This document shows positions 1 through 6,663 of a stretch of 8,383 nucleotides of DNA, piece by piece (position 1 is the stretch's first letter; the number at the start of each line of letters is the position of its first letter). Position numbers and translations under genes: made by a program. Source of the stretch: Alphaproteobacteria bacterium (GTDB taxonomy: Bacteria; Pseudomonadota; Alphaproteobacteria; Rickettsiales; Rickettsiaceae). Below the pieces are notes generated by a model, which worked only from the letters and a program-made list of their open reading frames with translations, was not told where the DNA came from and made no database searches. The DNA lies in assembly GCA_020630305.1 (NCBI GenBank), contig JAHDBQ010000027.1:1-8383 (forward strand). Direction: 5' to 3'.

Positions 1-55
1 TTAGTACGCCGTTCTTAACTAGTTTCTCGTTGCCACAGTTTTTGCAAATAACCAT
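1..55 (-). mobile_element. 5' end of IS1-like transposase gene (partial)
   Basis: The window edge cuts this gene after 18 codons. The visible peptide is MVICKNCGNEKLVKNGVL. The Cys-X2-Cys pair at residues 4 and 7, followed by a short Asn/Glu/Lys stretch and NGV, is the typical start of the zinc-ribbon DNA-binding domain of IS1-type (InsA-like) transposases. This domain recognises the element's terminal repeats; the catalytic DDE part would lie outside the window. The gene reads off the left edge. The 155 bases to its right, up to the stop of the next gene, probably include one end of the insertion sequence, but the exact end cannot be fixed from a single copy. Family assignment from 18 residues is tentative; another zinc-ribbon protein is possible. 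Confidence 0.6.
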
Positions 56-126
56 GATATTTTTATACTAATTTGTTGTTTAAAAGGATATTATATATTG
101 CTTTGAACTTAATGTCTATATTTAGT

Positions 127-171
127 TAACAACGCCCAGCAGTTTAATGTTAAAGTTTACTGCCTAACAAC
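127..171. repeat. Candidate insertion-sequence end with repeated TAACAAC
   Basis: TAACAAC occurs twice in the same direction (127-133 and 165-171). Between the copies is a short dyad, GCAGT at 139-143 with ACTGC at 159-163. The segment lies between the transposase start and the stop of the neighbouring gene, where an IS terminal repeat would be expected. No second IS end is visible, so this is only a candidate for the terminus. Confidence 0.25.
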
Positions 172-210
172 TCTTTGATTTTTTAGCGTTCTTTTATAAA
201 TATTCCTTAT

Positions 211-2580
211 CTATTTAGAAAATCCACCTTTTGTTTTTGACTTACCTTCCTCTCCCTTTTTTTGTTCTTTTTTAGGAGGAATGTTATTGGCGGGCGCCTT
301 AATACTATCATTAATTTTTTTCAGGTTTGGTATCTTGCCATCTGTATCTTGAAGCAGACTTTTACTAGAACCTGTTTCATCTGAAGACATTGCTCCATTC
401 AAAACAGAACCTATTTCTTTTACTTCATCAATTTCTTTATCATCAATCTCAACGCCTGGATTTTTCTCCTTATATTCTTCTATTTTTTCTTGCACGAATT
501 TTAAAAAATCTTTTATATTATCTTTATTTTCAGATTTTACGAACGTTTGTGCGATATAATTTATCACTTCTAGCTTTAGATTTTTTATGTCATCAAATAA
601 TATACCTTTTTCGACGTCATCCTCTTTTGCTTTGTTTAAAAAATATGTAGTATCAAAACCAGTGCAAGCTTGAATCTTTTCTTCGCTAAATTTAGCAAGT
701 TCTTGGAGCTTCATATTATTGTTCTTGCAGAAATCATATGCTGAATTGCATATAATTTTATCTAACTTGCTTGTTTCCAATTCTTTTAATTCATCAAAAG
801 CATAATCAGATTTTTCTATATAAAGCCCGCAGCAATAAAAAATATTAAACCTCTTTTTTTCCTTATCGTAAATCTCGCAAATATCTTCAAATTTTGCGCC
901 GCTTTTATATATTGGCTGAATTTCTTCGGATGTAAGATTCATCACCCTATCTTTAAACTCCTTGATTTTATCTGGATTATTTTTAAAAAAATGTTCAAAC
1001 ATAAGAAGTTGATTATTTTCATGTTTCTTATATATTCCAGGTGCTATTTCTTTTATCTTTAATTTATAATGGGAGTTTAATTTGTCTTCTAATTCTTTTT
1101 TACTAATACCAATATTATGAGATGTCTCATAGAGAGGAATATCATATCTTAATTTCATGCTGTTATCTATCTTGGATAGCTCCTCTATGGTTACAATATT
1201 ATTTTTATATAATTTAAGGGCACGCTTATCGTATATATATATTTTATTTGCTGGGCAGAAAATCAAATCCCGCAATGTTATATTTTGCCCCAGAGAAGTA
1301 TCAAATTTACTAAGATATGGATCATTGGTATAATTGAAAAGAAATTCATTTTTTTCTTTGTTCGTTTCAACGCCGCTTTTTCTTAATAGTTCGCCTATAG
1401 TATTTTCATTTAAACCATCAAGAGAAATCCTGCAGGCTTCATAAGCAGAATCTAAAATCACACTCGCGTCATTTTCGCCATCTATTTCAACTTTAAAGGT
1501 GCAAATGTCTTTGCCTTTAAAATGGGTAGGAGGAACTAATAATTTTGTGTCATCTATATTTATTAATTGAATTGTGTTAGCAAAAGCTACCTTATTCCAT
1601 CTTAATCTTGCATCTCCAAATATTTTAAATTCAAGAGTTGGTTTTTTTGTTTTATAATTACATTCTACTTTTATAGATGCGGAGTGATTTCTAAGTGGAA
1701 CATTATAATCTAAGATTAACTTATTATTTTCAATAGAAATATTCATAAGTGCGCAATCAGTAAATGTTCCTTTAATTTTATCTTCTATTAATTTATCAAT
1801 CTCTTGCAACAATTTAAAAAATTCATTCTGAATTAACTTGTTGGATTGTTTGCTTCCTCTTGCAGCTAAATTCATTAAATTTTGATGTATTAAAGTGAAG
1901 CAATCTTCTAGTGTGTAGCATCCACTCAAATTTCTTTTCCATCCCTCATCTGCAGCTGATCCACCTATCAAACAACCCGAGACATCAAAGTAACCTGATG
2001 GAGAGAGGTCCCTTTGGTTTATATTTTTGTTCTCAAGCAAAGCATTAATCTGTTGTAATACAACCTCAGAGCCATTCTTGATAAAGCCATTTAACTTATC
2101 TTCCGTCCAGTCCCTTAATACTTCTGCAAAAGGTTTCAGCATTTGCTGAAAGTTTTTTGCTTGCTTTTGTTTATCTTCATATTGGCTAGATTTGGACATC
2201 GCTTTAATGGTAAGATCCATAGCATCAATGAACTCAGATTTCTTCTGCGCAATTAGATTTTGCACCATTGGTGATTCATTACCGGCATATTTAGCAAAGG
2301 CCCCGTTGATTTCTTTTATACCTTCTTTCCAAGCCTCAAGAAGCTTGTCGAACTTACCAGGTTCCGCCCAATTTGCAATCTGTTTCTCCATCTGATGCAC
2401 CTTTTTTGAAGCCCCAAAAATCTCAGTGCATTCTTTTATTTGCGAATAATCTTTAGCCATAGCAATCATCGGATTCTTTGGCGTGAACTGCGCTGAGCTA
2501 TGCTCGCCGATCTCTACACCCCGCACCGCACTTGCAAAGCTAATATTGGCCCATTTGCCTTGCATGTTCATGCGCACCAT
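211..2580 (-). CDS. Unrecognised 789-residue protein coupled to the PEP-synthase-like gene
   Basis: I do not recognise this protein family. It has no signal peptide and no obvious membrane segment. Residues about 35-240 look largely helical and include a Gly/Ser-containing stretch at 196-220 (SGYFDVSGCLIGGSAADEG). Residues 270-400 look beta-rich, 480-720 helical and charged. The last 60 or so residues are low-complexity, ending in a Lys/Gly/Glu-rich basic tail (KKEQKKGEEG, then KTKGGFSK). The ATG at 2580 follows the TGA of the upstream gene by one base (TGA-T-ATG), so translation is probably coupled; no clear Shine-Dalgarno site precedes it. In-frame ATGs at 2571 and 2565 are alternative starts. 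The frame stays open upstream to a TAA at 2620-2622 without an ATG, GTG or TTG. Base composition changes along the gene: 2461-2520 has 32 G/C of 60, whereas 481-540 has 10 of 60. The coupling suggests it works with the swivel protein, perhaps as partner, substrate or secreted effector; that is inference. Confidence 0.85.
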   Translation of the reverse strand: MVRMNMQGKWANISFASAVRGVEIGEHSSAQFTPKNPMIAMAKDYSQIKECTEIFGASKKVHQMEKQIANWAEPGKFDKLLEAWKEGIKEINGAFAKYAGNESPMVQNLIAQKKSEFIDAMDLTIKAMSKSSQYEDKQKQAKNFQQMLKPFAEVLRDWTEDKLNGFIKNGSEVVLQQINALLENKNINQRDLSPSGYFDVSGCLIGGSAADEGWKRNLSGCYTLEDCFTLIHQNLMNLAARGSKQSNKLIQNEFFKLLQEIDKLIEDKIKGTFTDCALMNISIENNKLILDYNVPLRNHSASIKVECNYKTKKPTLEFKIFGDARLRWNKVAFANTIQLINIDDTKLLVPPTHFKGKDICTFKVEIDGENDASVILDSAYEACRISLDGLNENTIGELLRKSGVETNKEKNEFLFNYTNDPYLSKFDTSLGQNITLRDLIFCPANKIYIYDKRALKLYKNNIVTIEELSKIDNSMKLRYDIPLYETSHNIGISKKELEDKLNSHYKLKIKEIAPGIYKKHENNQLLMFEHFFKNNPDKIKEFKDRVMNLTSEEIQPIYKSGAKFEDICEIYDKEKKRFNIFYCCGLYIEKSDYAFDELKELETSKLDKIICNSAYDFCKNNNMKLQELAKFSEEKIQACTGFDTTYFLNKAKEDDVEKGILFDDIKNLKLEVINYIAQTFVKSENKDNIKDFLKFVQEKIEEYKEKNPGVEIDDKEIDEVKEIGSVLNGAMSSDETGSSKSLLQDTDGKIPNLKKINDSIKAPANNIPPKKEQKKGEEGKSKTKGGFSK

Positions 2581-2581
2581 A

Positions 2582-4762
2582 TCAGCAGCTATTGTTTTTC
2601 GGGCCCATTTCTTTGTCTTTTACAATTTGCGCGCAGAATTTTAGATATTTCTCGCTGGTGTTCGGGTTCAGGAATGAGTCTTTTAGTTTTGCAAGCTGCA
2701 TAAATTGCTCTTTTTGTTCTTCATTTAAATCTTTTGAATAATCAGCCACTTCTTTCTCGTGCTTTCTCTCGGCCAGATCCTGCATCATGGAATTACCAAG
2801 AACACCTTTTTCTTTCTTGGCCATCACTAGCCCTTCAAATTTCTGGAAAGTATTAAGAGCCTTTTTGGTAGCTTTTTTTCTTTCTTCTGAGCCCGCTTCT
2901 AGCCTTTCCACCTGCTGAAGATTATGCATGAATTCACCGGCTGATAGCATAAATGTTTGCAATACGTCTTTGCTAATCATTTCTTTTTTGGCGAGGCGAG
3001 CCATGAATGTTGAAACCGACTTCACTGCTTGTTTATTTGCATCTAAATTACCAGATATATTAGATGCCACGTCTAGCTGCTCTTCTAGCTGCTGCATATT
3101 ATTAATATTTGGAGCAGTATTATCAATTAAGTGCTGATATAAATAACTCATAAGCTGCTGAGATTTTTCTGGATTCTGCTTTGCCGCCCTAACTAGATCA
3201 CCATATTTTCCTTCTATCTTCGCAGCAATTTTTTGCCCTTTAGGCTCTAACAGACCTTGTTTCTTGGCTGTAACATGAGGCGAAAGGGCTGACTTAAACA
3301 CGCCTGTCTCTATAATCTCTTCTCCTACTTCCTTCCCATCTAGTTGTACCACAATCTGGCGCTGAGTATCAATAACTAGCGATTTATCTGCTAGCTGCTC
3401 TTCCATTTTCTTGACGCGCGTTAGATCATCCATTTGCAGCACTGCAATTCCATGCGCATTAAGCTCCCCTGCCTCGTGCGAAGTTGTTGGCGCCTTTTCT
3501 TTAATAATACAAGCCTTTAAGCTAGACTTTTTTGCTCCGTGCAAATGTTCGTCAAGCGCGCTGCCGATATTGTCAAATATCGCTATCTGATTTGGGTTGT
3601 CAATCGTAATTGCATAATCAATATCAGGCGTTACTGAATTACCTTTTAGCTTTTTCTCCTTAGACACTTCTTTTAAAAACTCAGGCGCAATTGCAGATGG
3701 CTCTATGCCTTTTCTTTTGCCTGGCGGAATAGCCCTTGCCTGAACTAAAGAGATTGTTTTCTCACTCGGATTATACACAAACTCTACATCCATGCGCATG
3801 CCATATTCTTGCTCTATATTCATGACCATCTCATGCACCGCTAAGGCTGCTTCTTCATCAAGACTGGATGCGTATCTTTCCTCTGGGGTATTGTCGACAA
3901 AATCTAGCTCCATTTTGCCAGTAGATTCATTAAACTCAGCCTTCATGCGCTGATCTTTTTGAGCAGTAGCGCTGTAAATCATATTTTCTGAATCAACGTA
4001 AAATGAGTCGGTATTACCTCGGCTATTTACCACCAGCTCGCCGTGACCCGGTGCAACTTGCATTCTAGTAGCGCCGTCGCAGGTAAATGCAACACCGGAA
4101 TATACCAAAGAGTTCTCTTTCTCGCCGACCATAGTTTGCAGCAATACAGGCATGAATGGAGGCTGTGTTATGTCATCATTCGAAGCAAGGCGCTGGGCTA
4201 TCGACTTCTCAGAAAAATAAGAAGCAACCACCGCGCTGATAGTTTGTATTAGCTTATTATCGCCTCTGCTATACTGGCACGGGTAACTCTCATTACCACC
4301 AGGGTTCGCAAGCTCAACTGAGTCTTCGCGACCAGTAGAACGCACCATCAGCATTGAATTATCTTGGAAGTCGTTAAGCTCTAAGAGTTTCTGTTCAAGA
4401 ACTGTTTGGGCTTTGCTACTGGTAGAAAAAGATTTTTCTAGTTCTGTTCTGATATCAGCAAGCTTTTGTTTGGCTTCAGTCCCTAGTGAGGCTTGATCTT
4501 CCTGATTTTGAAATGTATTAGTAAAAACCTCCCAATTTTTAGTGAAGCTGGGAATCTTTGACTTTAGGTGCGCACTTATCATTTCATTAGTTAACCCTTC
4601 AAAAGAGGGGACCTGAATCTTTATATCAGAGTTTTCAATAGTGCTAGTAGCTATATCTTGCAGCTTCATTAAATTCGCAGTCTTATAACCAACTGATTGC
4701 GCATTCTTATCAATATTTTTATCTTTGTATGATTTTGGCTGAGACTCTTTTTGTTTTGACAT
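2582..4762 (-). CDS. PEP-synthase-like protein: ATP-binding plus phosphohistidine swivel domains, no PEP barrel
   Basis: The 726-residue protein carries the N-terminal ATP/pyruvate-binding fold of PEP synthase and pyruvate phosphate dikinase (about 20-345). Visible marks are GYKTANL with a conserved Lys (K27), VRSTGREDS at 140-148 (family VRSS..ED), GHGELVVN...TDSFYVD at 239-257 (like GLGEMVV..NPDEFYV of PpsA), and MDVEF (324-328) with LVQARAI (339-345), the metal/ATP-binding end of the fold. A swivel domain follows (about 380-475) with PTTSHEAGE, in which H429 is the expected phospho-accepting His. In this family the His carries phosphate from ATP to an acceptor. The C-terminal PEP/pyruvate TIM barrel of the usual roughly 800-900-residue enzymes is absent; residues 500-726 are instead a Lys/Glu/Gln-rich helical tail. 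PEP synthesis by this protein alone is therefore unlikely and the acceptor is unknown. Rifampicin phosphotransferase also lacks the barrel but has the swivel at its very C-terminus. AAGGGGA lies 7 bases before the ATG. Confidence 0.85.
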   Translation of the reverse strand: MSKQKESQPKSYKDKNIDKNAQSVGYKTANLMKLQDIATSTIENSDIKIQVPSFEGLTNEMISAHLKSKIPSFTKNWEVFTNTFQNQEDQASLGTEAKQKLADIRTELEKSFSTSSKAQTVLEQKLLELNDFQDNSMLMVRSTGREDSVELANPGGNESYPCQYSRGDNKLIQTISAVVASYFSEKSIAQRLASNDDITQPPFMPVLLQTMVGEKENSLVYSGVAFTCDGATRMQVAPGHGELVVNSRGNTDSFYVDSENMIYSATAQKDQRMKAEFNESTGKMELDFVDNTPEERYASSLDEEAALAVHEMVMNIEQEYGMRMDVEFVYNPSEKTISLVQARAIPPGKRKGIEPSAIAPEFLKEVSKEKKLKGNSVTPDIDYAITIDNPNQIAIFDNIGSALDEHLHGAKKSSLKACIIKEKAPTTSHEAGELNAHGIAVLQMDDLTRVKKMEEQLADKSLVIDTQRQIVVQLDGKEVGEEIIETGVFKSALSPHVTAKKQGLLEPKGQKIAAKIEGKYGDLVRAAKQNPEKSQQLMSYLYQHLIDNTAPNINNMQQLEEQLDVASNISGNLDANKQAVKSVSTFMARLAKKEMISKDVLQTFMLSAGEFMHNLQQVERLEAGSEERKKATKKALNTFQKFEGLVMAKKEKGVLGNSMMQDLAERKHEKEVADYSKDLNEEQKEQFMQLAKLKDSFLNPNTSEKYLKFCAQIVKDKEMGPKNNSC

Positions 4763-4769
4763 AATATCT

Positions 4770-4776
4770 TCCCCTT
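4770..4776 (-). promoter_or_regulatory. Shine-Dalgarno site of the PEP-synthase-like gene
   Basis: On the minus strand AAGGGGA stands 7 bases before the ATG at 4762, supporting that start codon. It directly follows the 3' arm of the leader dyad, so a folded leader could affect access to it. Confidence 0.7.
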
Positions 4777-4810
4777 AGGTTTAATTTTTGCAAAAGATTT
4801 GCATTAACCT
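4777..4810 (-). promoter_or_regulatory. Nested dyad in the leader of the PEP-synthase-like gene
   Basis: The inner palindrome is TGCAAA-aga-TTTGCA (4789-4803, 6-bp arms, 3-base centre). Outside it AGGTTTAAT (4777-4785) can pair with ATTAACCT (4803-4810), leaving one bulged base and an AAAA side loop. On the minus strand the whole element sits just before the Shine-Dalgarno site. It can be read as a repressor operator at the transcription start (if the -10 at 4812-4817 is used), or as an mRNA leader hairpin (if transcription starts further upstream). No specific regulator is recognised. Confidence 0.45.
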
Positions 4811-4811
4811 T

Positions 4812-4840
4812 ATTGTAACACAGAATCGTGAGGGGGGGGT
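4812..4840 (-). promoter_or_regulatory. Candidate promoter containing a G8/C8 homopolymer
   Basis: On the minus strand TACAAT (4817-4812) is a 5/6 match to the -10 box. The position 17 bases further upstream, where a -35 box belongs, falls in a run of eight G on the plus strand (C8 on the minus, 4832-4839). No recognisable -35 hexamer is present there. Such a tract is rare in AT-rich DNA and can change length by slippage, which would alter promoter spacing. The promoter itself is a weak call. Confidence 0.35.
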
Positions 4841-4969
4841 AGAAACTGCTAATCAAGAATGATATTGATAAAAGGGGTGTGGTAAATTCACAAGGCTGTT
4901 TATGAATATTTGATGAATTACGTTGTATAGCATATTATTTATTGCCATATGTAATAAATCAAAATTTAT

Positions 4970-5404
4970 TCAACCCAAGAATAATATGCTTTCTTTTCTT
5001 CTGCGGGCAATTAGCCCTGGTAGTTTTTTGCCGCCTGCATAAACCCAGCGCATGAATTCCTTTTCTATTTCCTTATGCAGGCCGTAATTAATTTTTTGCC
5101 GTAGAGTAGAGCGCTGCAGCGCCCCGCTACCGAGATTAAAGACAAAAGAAACCAGCGAAGAGAACTGATTATCAGACAAGGGAACGTCGATTAATTTAAT
5201 CACAGCGATTTCTGATTTATATAAATCATGGCTCAGCAGATTTTCTGCATCACTTCTTGAAATAGTTCGGTATTTTTCTTGCTCTAGTAATTTATGGCCA
5301 TAACCAATTGTTTCATATCCGGCCGGGCAGATATAAGTATTTGCAGAAAAACCTTCATAATGTTTGATTAAATTTATTCCTTCCTGATTTGTATATCTAT
5401 GCAT
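4970..5404 (-). CDS. GH24 phage-type lysozyme (endolysin)
   Basis: This 144-residue muramidase of the T4/P22 lysozyme family (GH24) cleaves the N-acetylmuramic acid-N-acetylglucosamine bond of peptidoglycan. The catalytic pattern is complete: E17 in KHYEGF, eight residues, C26 in YICPAG, five residues, T32 in ETIGYGH, the Glu-8-Asp/Cys-5-Thr arrangement with Cys in place of Asp. Later family landmarks are SFVFNLGSGAL (about 86-96) and W-x3-GGKKLPGLIARR (about 120-135). Length is normal for the family. I chose the ATG at 5404 because AAGAGGG precedes it by 8 bases. The frame runs upstream to an ATG at 5509, but that would overlap the end of the holin gene and add 35 non-family residues. With this start there is no signal peptide or signal-anchor, so export should depend on the holin encoded 19 bases upstream. 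Confidence 0.9.
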   Translation of the reverse strand: MHRYTNQEGINLIKHYEGFSANTYICPAGYETIGYGHKLLEQEKYRTISRSDAENLLSHDLYKSEIAVIKLIDVPLSDNQFSSLVSFVFNLGSGALQRSTLRQKINYGLHKEIEKEFMRWVYAGGKKLPGLIARRRKESILFLG

Positions 5405-5412
5405 TTTAATTA

Positions 5413-5419
5413 CCCTCTT
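5413..5419 (-). promoter_or_regulatory. Shine-Dalgarno site that sets the lysozyme start
   Basis: AAGAGGG on the minus strand lies 8 bases before the ATG at 5404, between the holin stop (5424-5426) and the lysozyme. It favours the 144-residue lysozyme over the 179-residue reading that starts inside the holin gene. Confidence 0.75.
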
Positions 5420-5423
5420 AATT

Positions 5424-5876
5424 TTAAACTTTATTTTGCCAGAATCTTTTGAAGGTTCTTTGCCCATAATAAAAGCTAATAATCCCTGCAAAAATTGCCT
5501 GGTCGTCAACGTTCCAGATAATATCTAAATGCTCAATTAAATGTGCCGATGCGCTGATGGCTTTATATTGCATATATTTCACAGTCATATACATTATAAA
5601 AAAACTATAAGCTAGAATAGGGCGCACCGAACCATTTAGCATATCAATCCAGCGAATTCCAGTTTTGTATGTCGAATAGAGCGACGCTTGCTCTGCGAGT
5701 TCATACTTAATATTAATCGCCTCTAGTGCCTGGGTGTTGCCTTGTTTGTTATATTGTATTTGCTTATCAAAGACATTTAGCTCATGTTTTTTGTCGTTCA
5801 TGTCTTTAAAATATTTGATGATTTCTGGAATTAAAGAACTGATAAATCCAGCAATTGATGCAAGTAAAGTAATCAT
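5424..5876 (-). CDS. Three-TM holin of the gene-transfer-agent type
   Basis: This 150-residue inner-membrane protein fits the three-TM holin family associated with GTA release (PF11351 style). Holins open the cytoplasmic membrane so that the lysozyme can reach peptidoglycan. Hydrophobic segments lie at about 2-23, 84-103 and 126-138, with a charged, probably helical stretch between the first two. Family-like signatures are GIRWIDMLNGSVRPILAY at 73-90, a Trp-Asn-x-Asp-Asp stretch at 121-125 and SFYYGQRTFKRF at 134-145 near the basic C-terminus. The gene appears intact and of normal length. A strong AAGGAGG lies only 4 bases before the ATG. It sits 15 bases after the DUF2793 gene and 19 bases before the lysozyme, so the three are probably co-transcribed. 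The family name is from memory of motifs, not from a search. Confidence 0.8.
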   Translation of the reverse strand: MITLLASIAGFISSLIPEIIKYFKDMNDKKHELNVFDKQIQYNKQGNTQALEAINIKYELAEQASLYSTYKTGIRWIDMLNGSVRPILAYSFFIMYMTVKYMQYKAISASAHLIEHLDIIWNVDDQAIFAGIISFYYGQRTFKRFWQNKV

Positions 5877-5880
5877 AATA

Positions 5881-5887
5881 CCTCCTT
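5881..5887 (-). promoter_or_regulatory. Near-consensus Shine-Dalgarno site of the holin gene
   Basis: AAGGAGG on the minus strand is followed by only four bases (TATT) before the ATG at 5876. The match is near perfect and stronger than those of the neighbouring genes, but the spacing is short. Confidence 0.7.
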
Positions 5888-5891
5888 AAGA

Positions 5892-6629
5892 TTAAAATTG
5901 AAAATTTTGTATAATAACATGGCCAATATAATGATCGCTCTCTGGCATCTTATATAGCTTAACTAAATCCATACTATTTGAAATTTCGGTTAGAATATGC
6001 TTACTTCCAAAGCTCCAGAGTACATTATGTGGCCATTTTAGTTTGAAAGAATTATTGTGGCATTGTTTAAAAATGATAGTAATTTCATCATGTTGTAGCT
6101 TATCAATAATCAGCTCTACATTATTTTCTATATATAAATAATGATGGCTATCTTGCGGAGATAAATAGCAGGAGCCTTTTATGCCCTTGAATTTGGTTGG
6201 CATGTTTTTTTGATTTTGAGTTTTGCTGGCCGAGGTAGTGGCTGGCTGGGCAGGGTTGCCAGCTGCAGCGATTTGATGAGTTTGTTCTTCTCCGGGCACT
6301 TTTATATTTGTAATGAGCAGCTGCCACTCATTATTTGCATAGTAATATAACAGCCCGTCATTTTTATTATATATTATGCAGCCAGGGCTAGCCATGCAAA
6401 ATTGCGGAGCTGAAGCATCTGACTTTTTGAAATATAATTGATTTTTATACTTCCCTGCAGTAATTATATATTTCTGGCCAGTCTTGATTGATTTCAAAGG
6501 TCTTTTAATAAAGTTATTTATGGCGTTACTTGCTATCGCATCGATTGTTAATATTGCCTCGTTAAAGACTATGTCTTTATTAATCTGGCCCGGCACCATT
6601 AAATTGATATTTAAATTCTGTGTTTTCAT
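5892..6629 (-). CDS. DUF2793 phage/GTA particle protein with tail-fibre-like C-terminus
   Basis: The 245-residue protein starts with a DUF2793-like domain (about 6-105). The sequence LMVPGQINKDIVFNEAILTI at 10-29 corresponds to the family's start, where residues like P-x-Q-x-x-K-x-x-x-x-NEA-x-x-x-D are typical; it is followed by GQKYIITAG (51-59) and DGLLYYYANNEWQLL (91-105). A low-complexity Ala/Pro/Thr/Gln linker (about 112-143) leads to a beta-rich C-terminal domain (146-245) ending in SMDLVKLYKM...YIGHVIIQNF. That ending resembles the tips of phage tail-fibre proteins. DUF2793 occurs in alphaproteobacterial phages and GTA particle proteins, so a structural or receptor-binding role on a particle is inferred. 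The ATG at 6629 has only a weak purine-rich site (GATAAG) upstream. The gene leads the holin-lysozyme module and has its own promoter candidate. No signal peptide is seen. Confidence 0.75.
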   Translation of the reverse strand: MKTQNLNINLMVPGQINKDIVFNEAILTIDAIASNAINNFIKRPLKSIKTGQKYIITAGKYKNQLYFKKSDASAPQFCMASPGCIIYNKNDGLLYYYANNEWQLLITNIKVPGEEQTHQIAAAGNPAQPATTSASKTQNQKNMPTKFKGIKGSCYLSPQDSHHYLYIENNVELIIDKLQHDEITIIFKQCHNNSFKLKWPHNVLWSFGSKHILTEISNSMDLVKLYKMPESDHYIGHVIIQNFQF

Positions 6630-6640
6630 AAATCTATTTC

Positions 6641-6657
6641 TTATCTTTTGAAGATAA
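6641..6657 (-). promoter_or_regulatory. Palindrome at the start of the DUF2793-holin-lysozyme operon
   Basis: TTATCTT-ttg-AAGATAA is a perfect inverted repeat with 7-bp arms and a 3-base centre, with two further matching pairs outside one mismatch. It lies between the TATAAT box (6664-6669) and the ATG at 6629, right at the predicted transcription start. It could be a repressor operator or a small 5' hairpin in the mRNA. I recognise no specific regulator. Confidence 0.5.
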
Positions 6658-6663
6658 AAATAT

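Noticed and set aside
390..650. Plus-strand open frames inside the minus-strand genes (also 2192-2395, 2500-2703, 2928-3137, 4043-4252)
   Set aside because: All lie opposite long, well-supported coding regions and show no protein features of their own.
4937..4970. AT-only hairpins after the lysozyme gene (ATTTATT with AATAAAT; AATAAA with TTTATT)
   Set aside because: The stems are weak and no U-run follows in the direction of transcription, so a terminator cannot be supported.
5406..5421. TTAA-N8-TTAA resembling a CtrA box
   Set aside because: The CtrA motif has a 7-base gap, and this copy lies over the lysozyme Shine-Dalgarno site inside an operon, not at a promoter.
5405..5509. Longer lysozyme start giving 179 residues with a mildly hydrophobic N-terminus
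   Set aside because: It overlaps the holin gene's end, has no family similarity in the extra 35 residues, and a good Shine-Dalgarno site serves the ATG at 5404.
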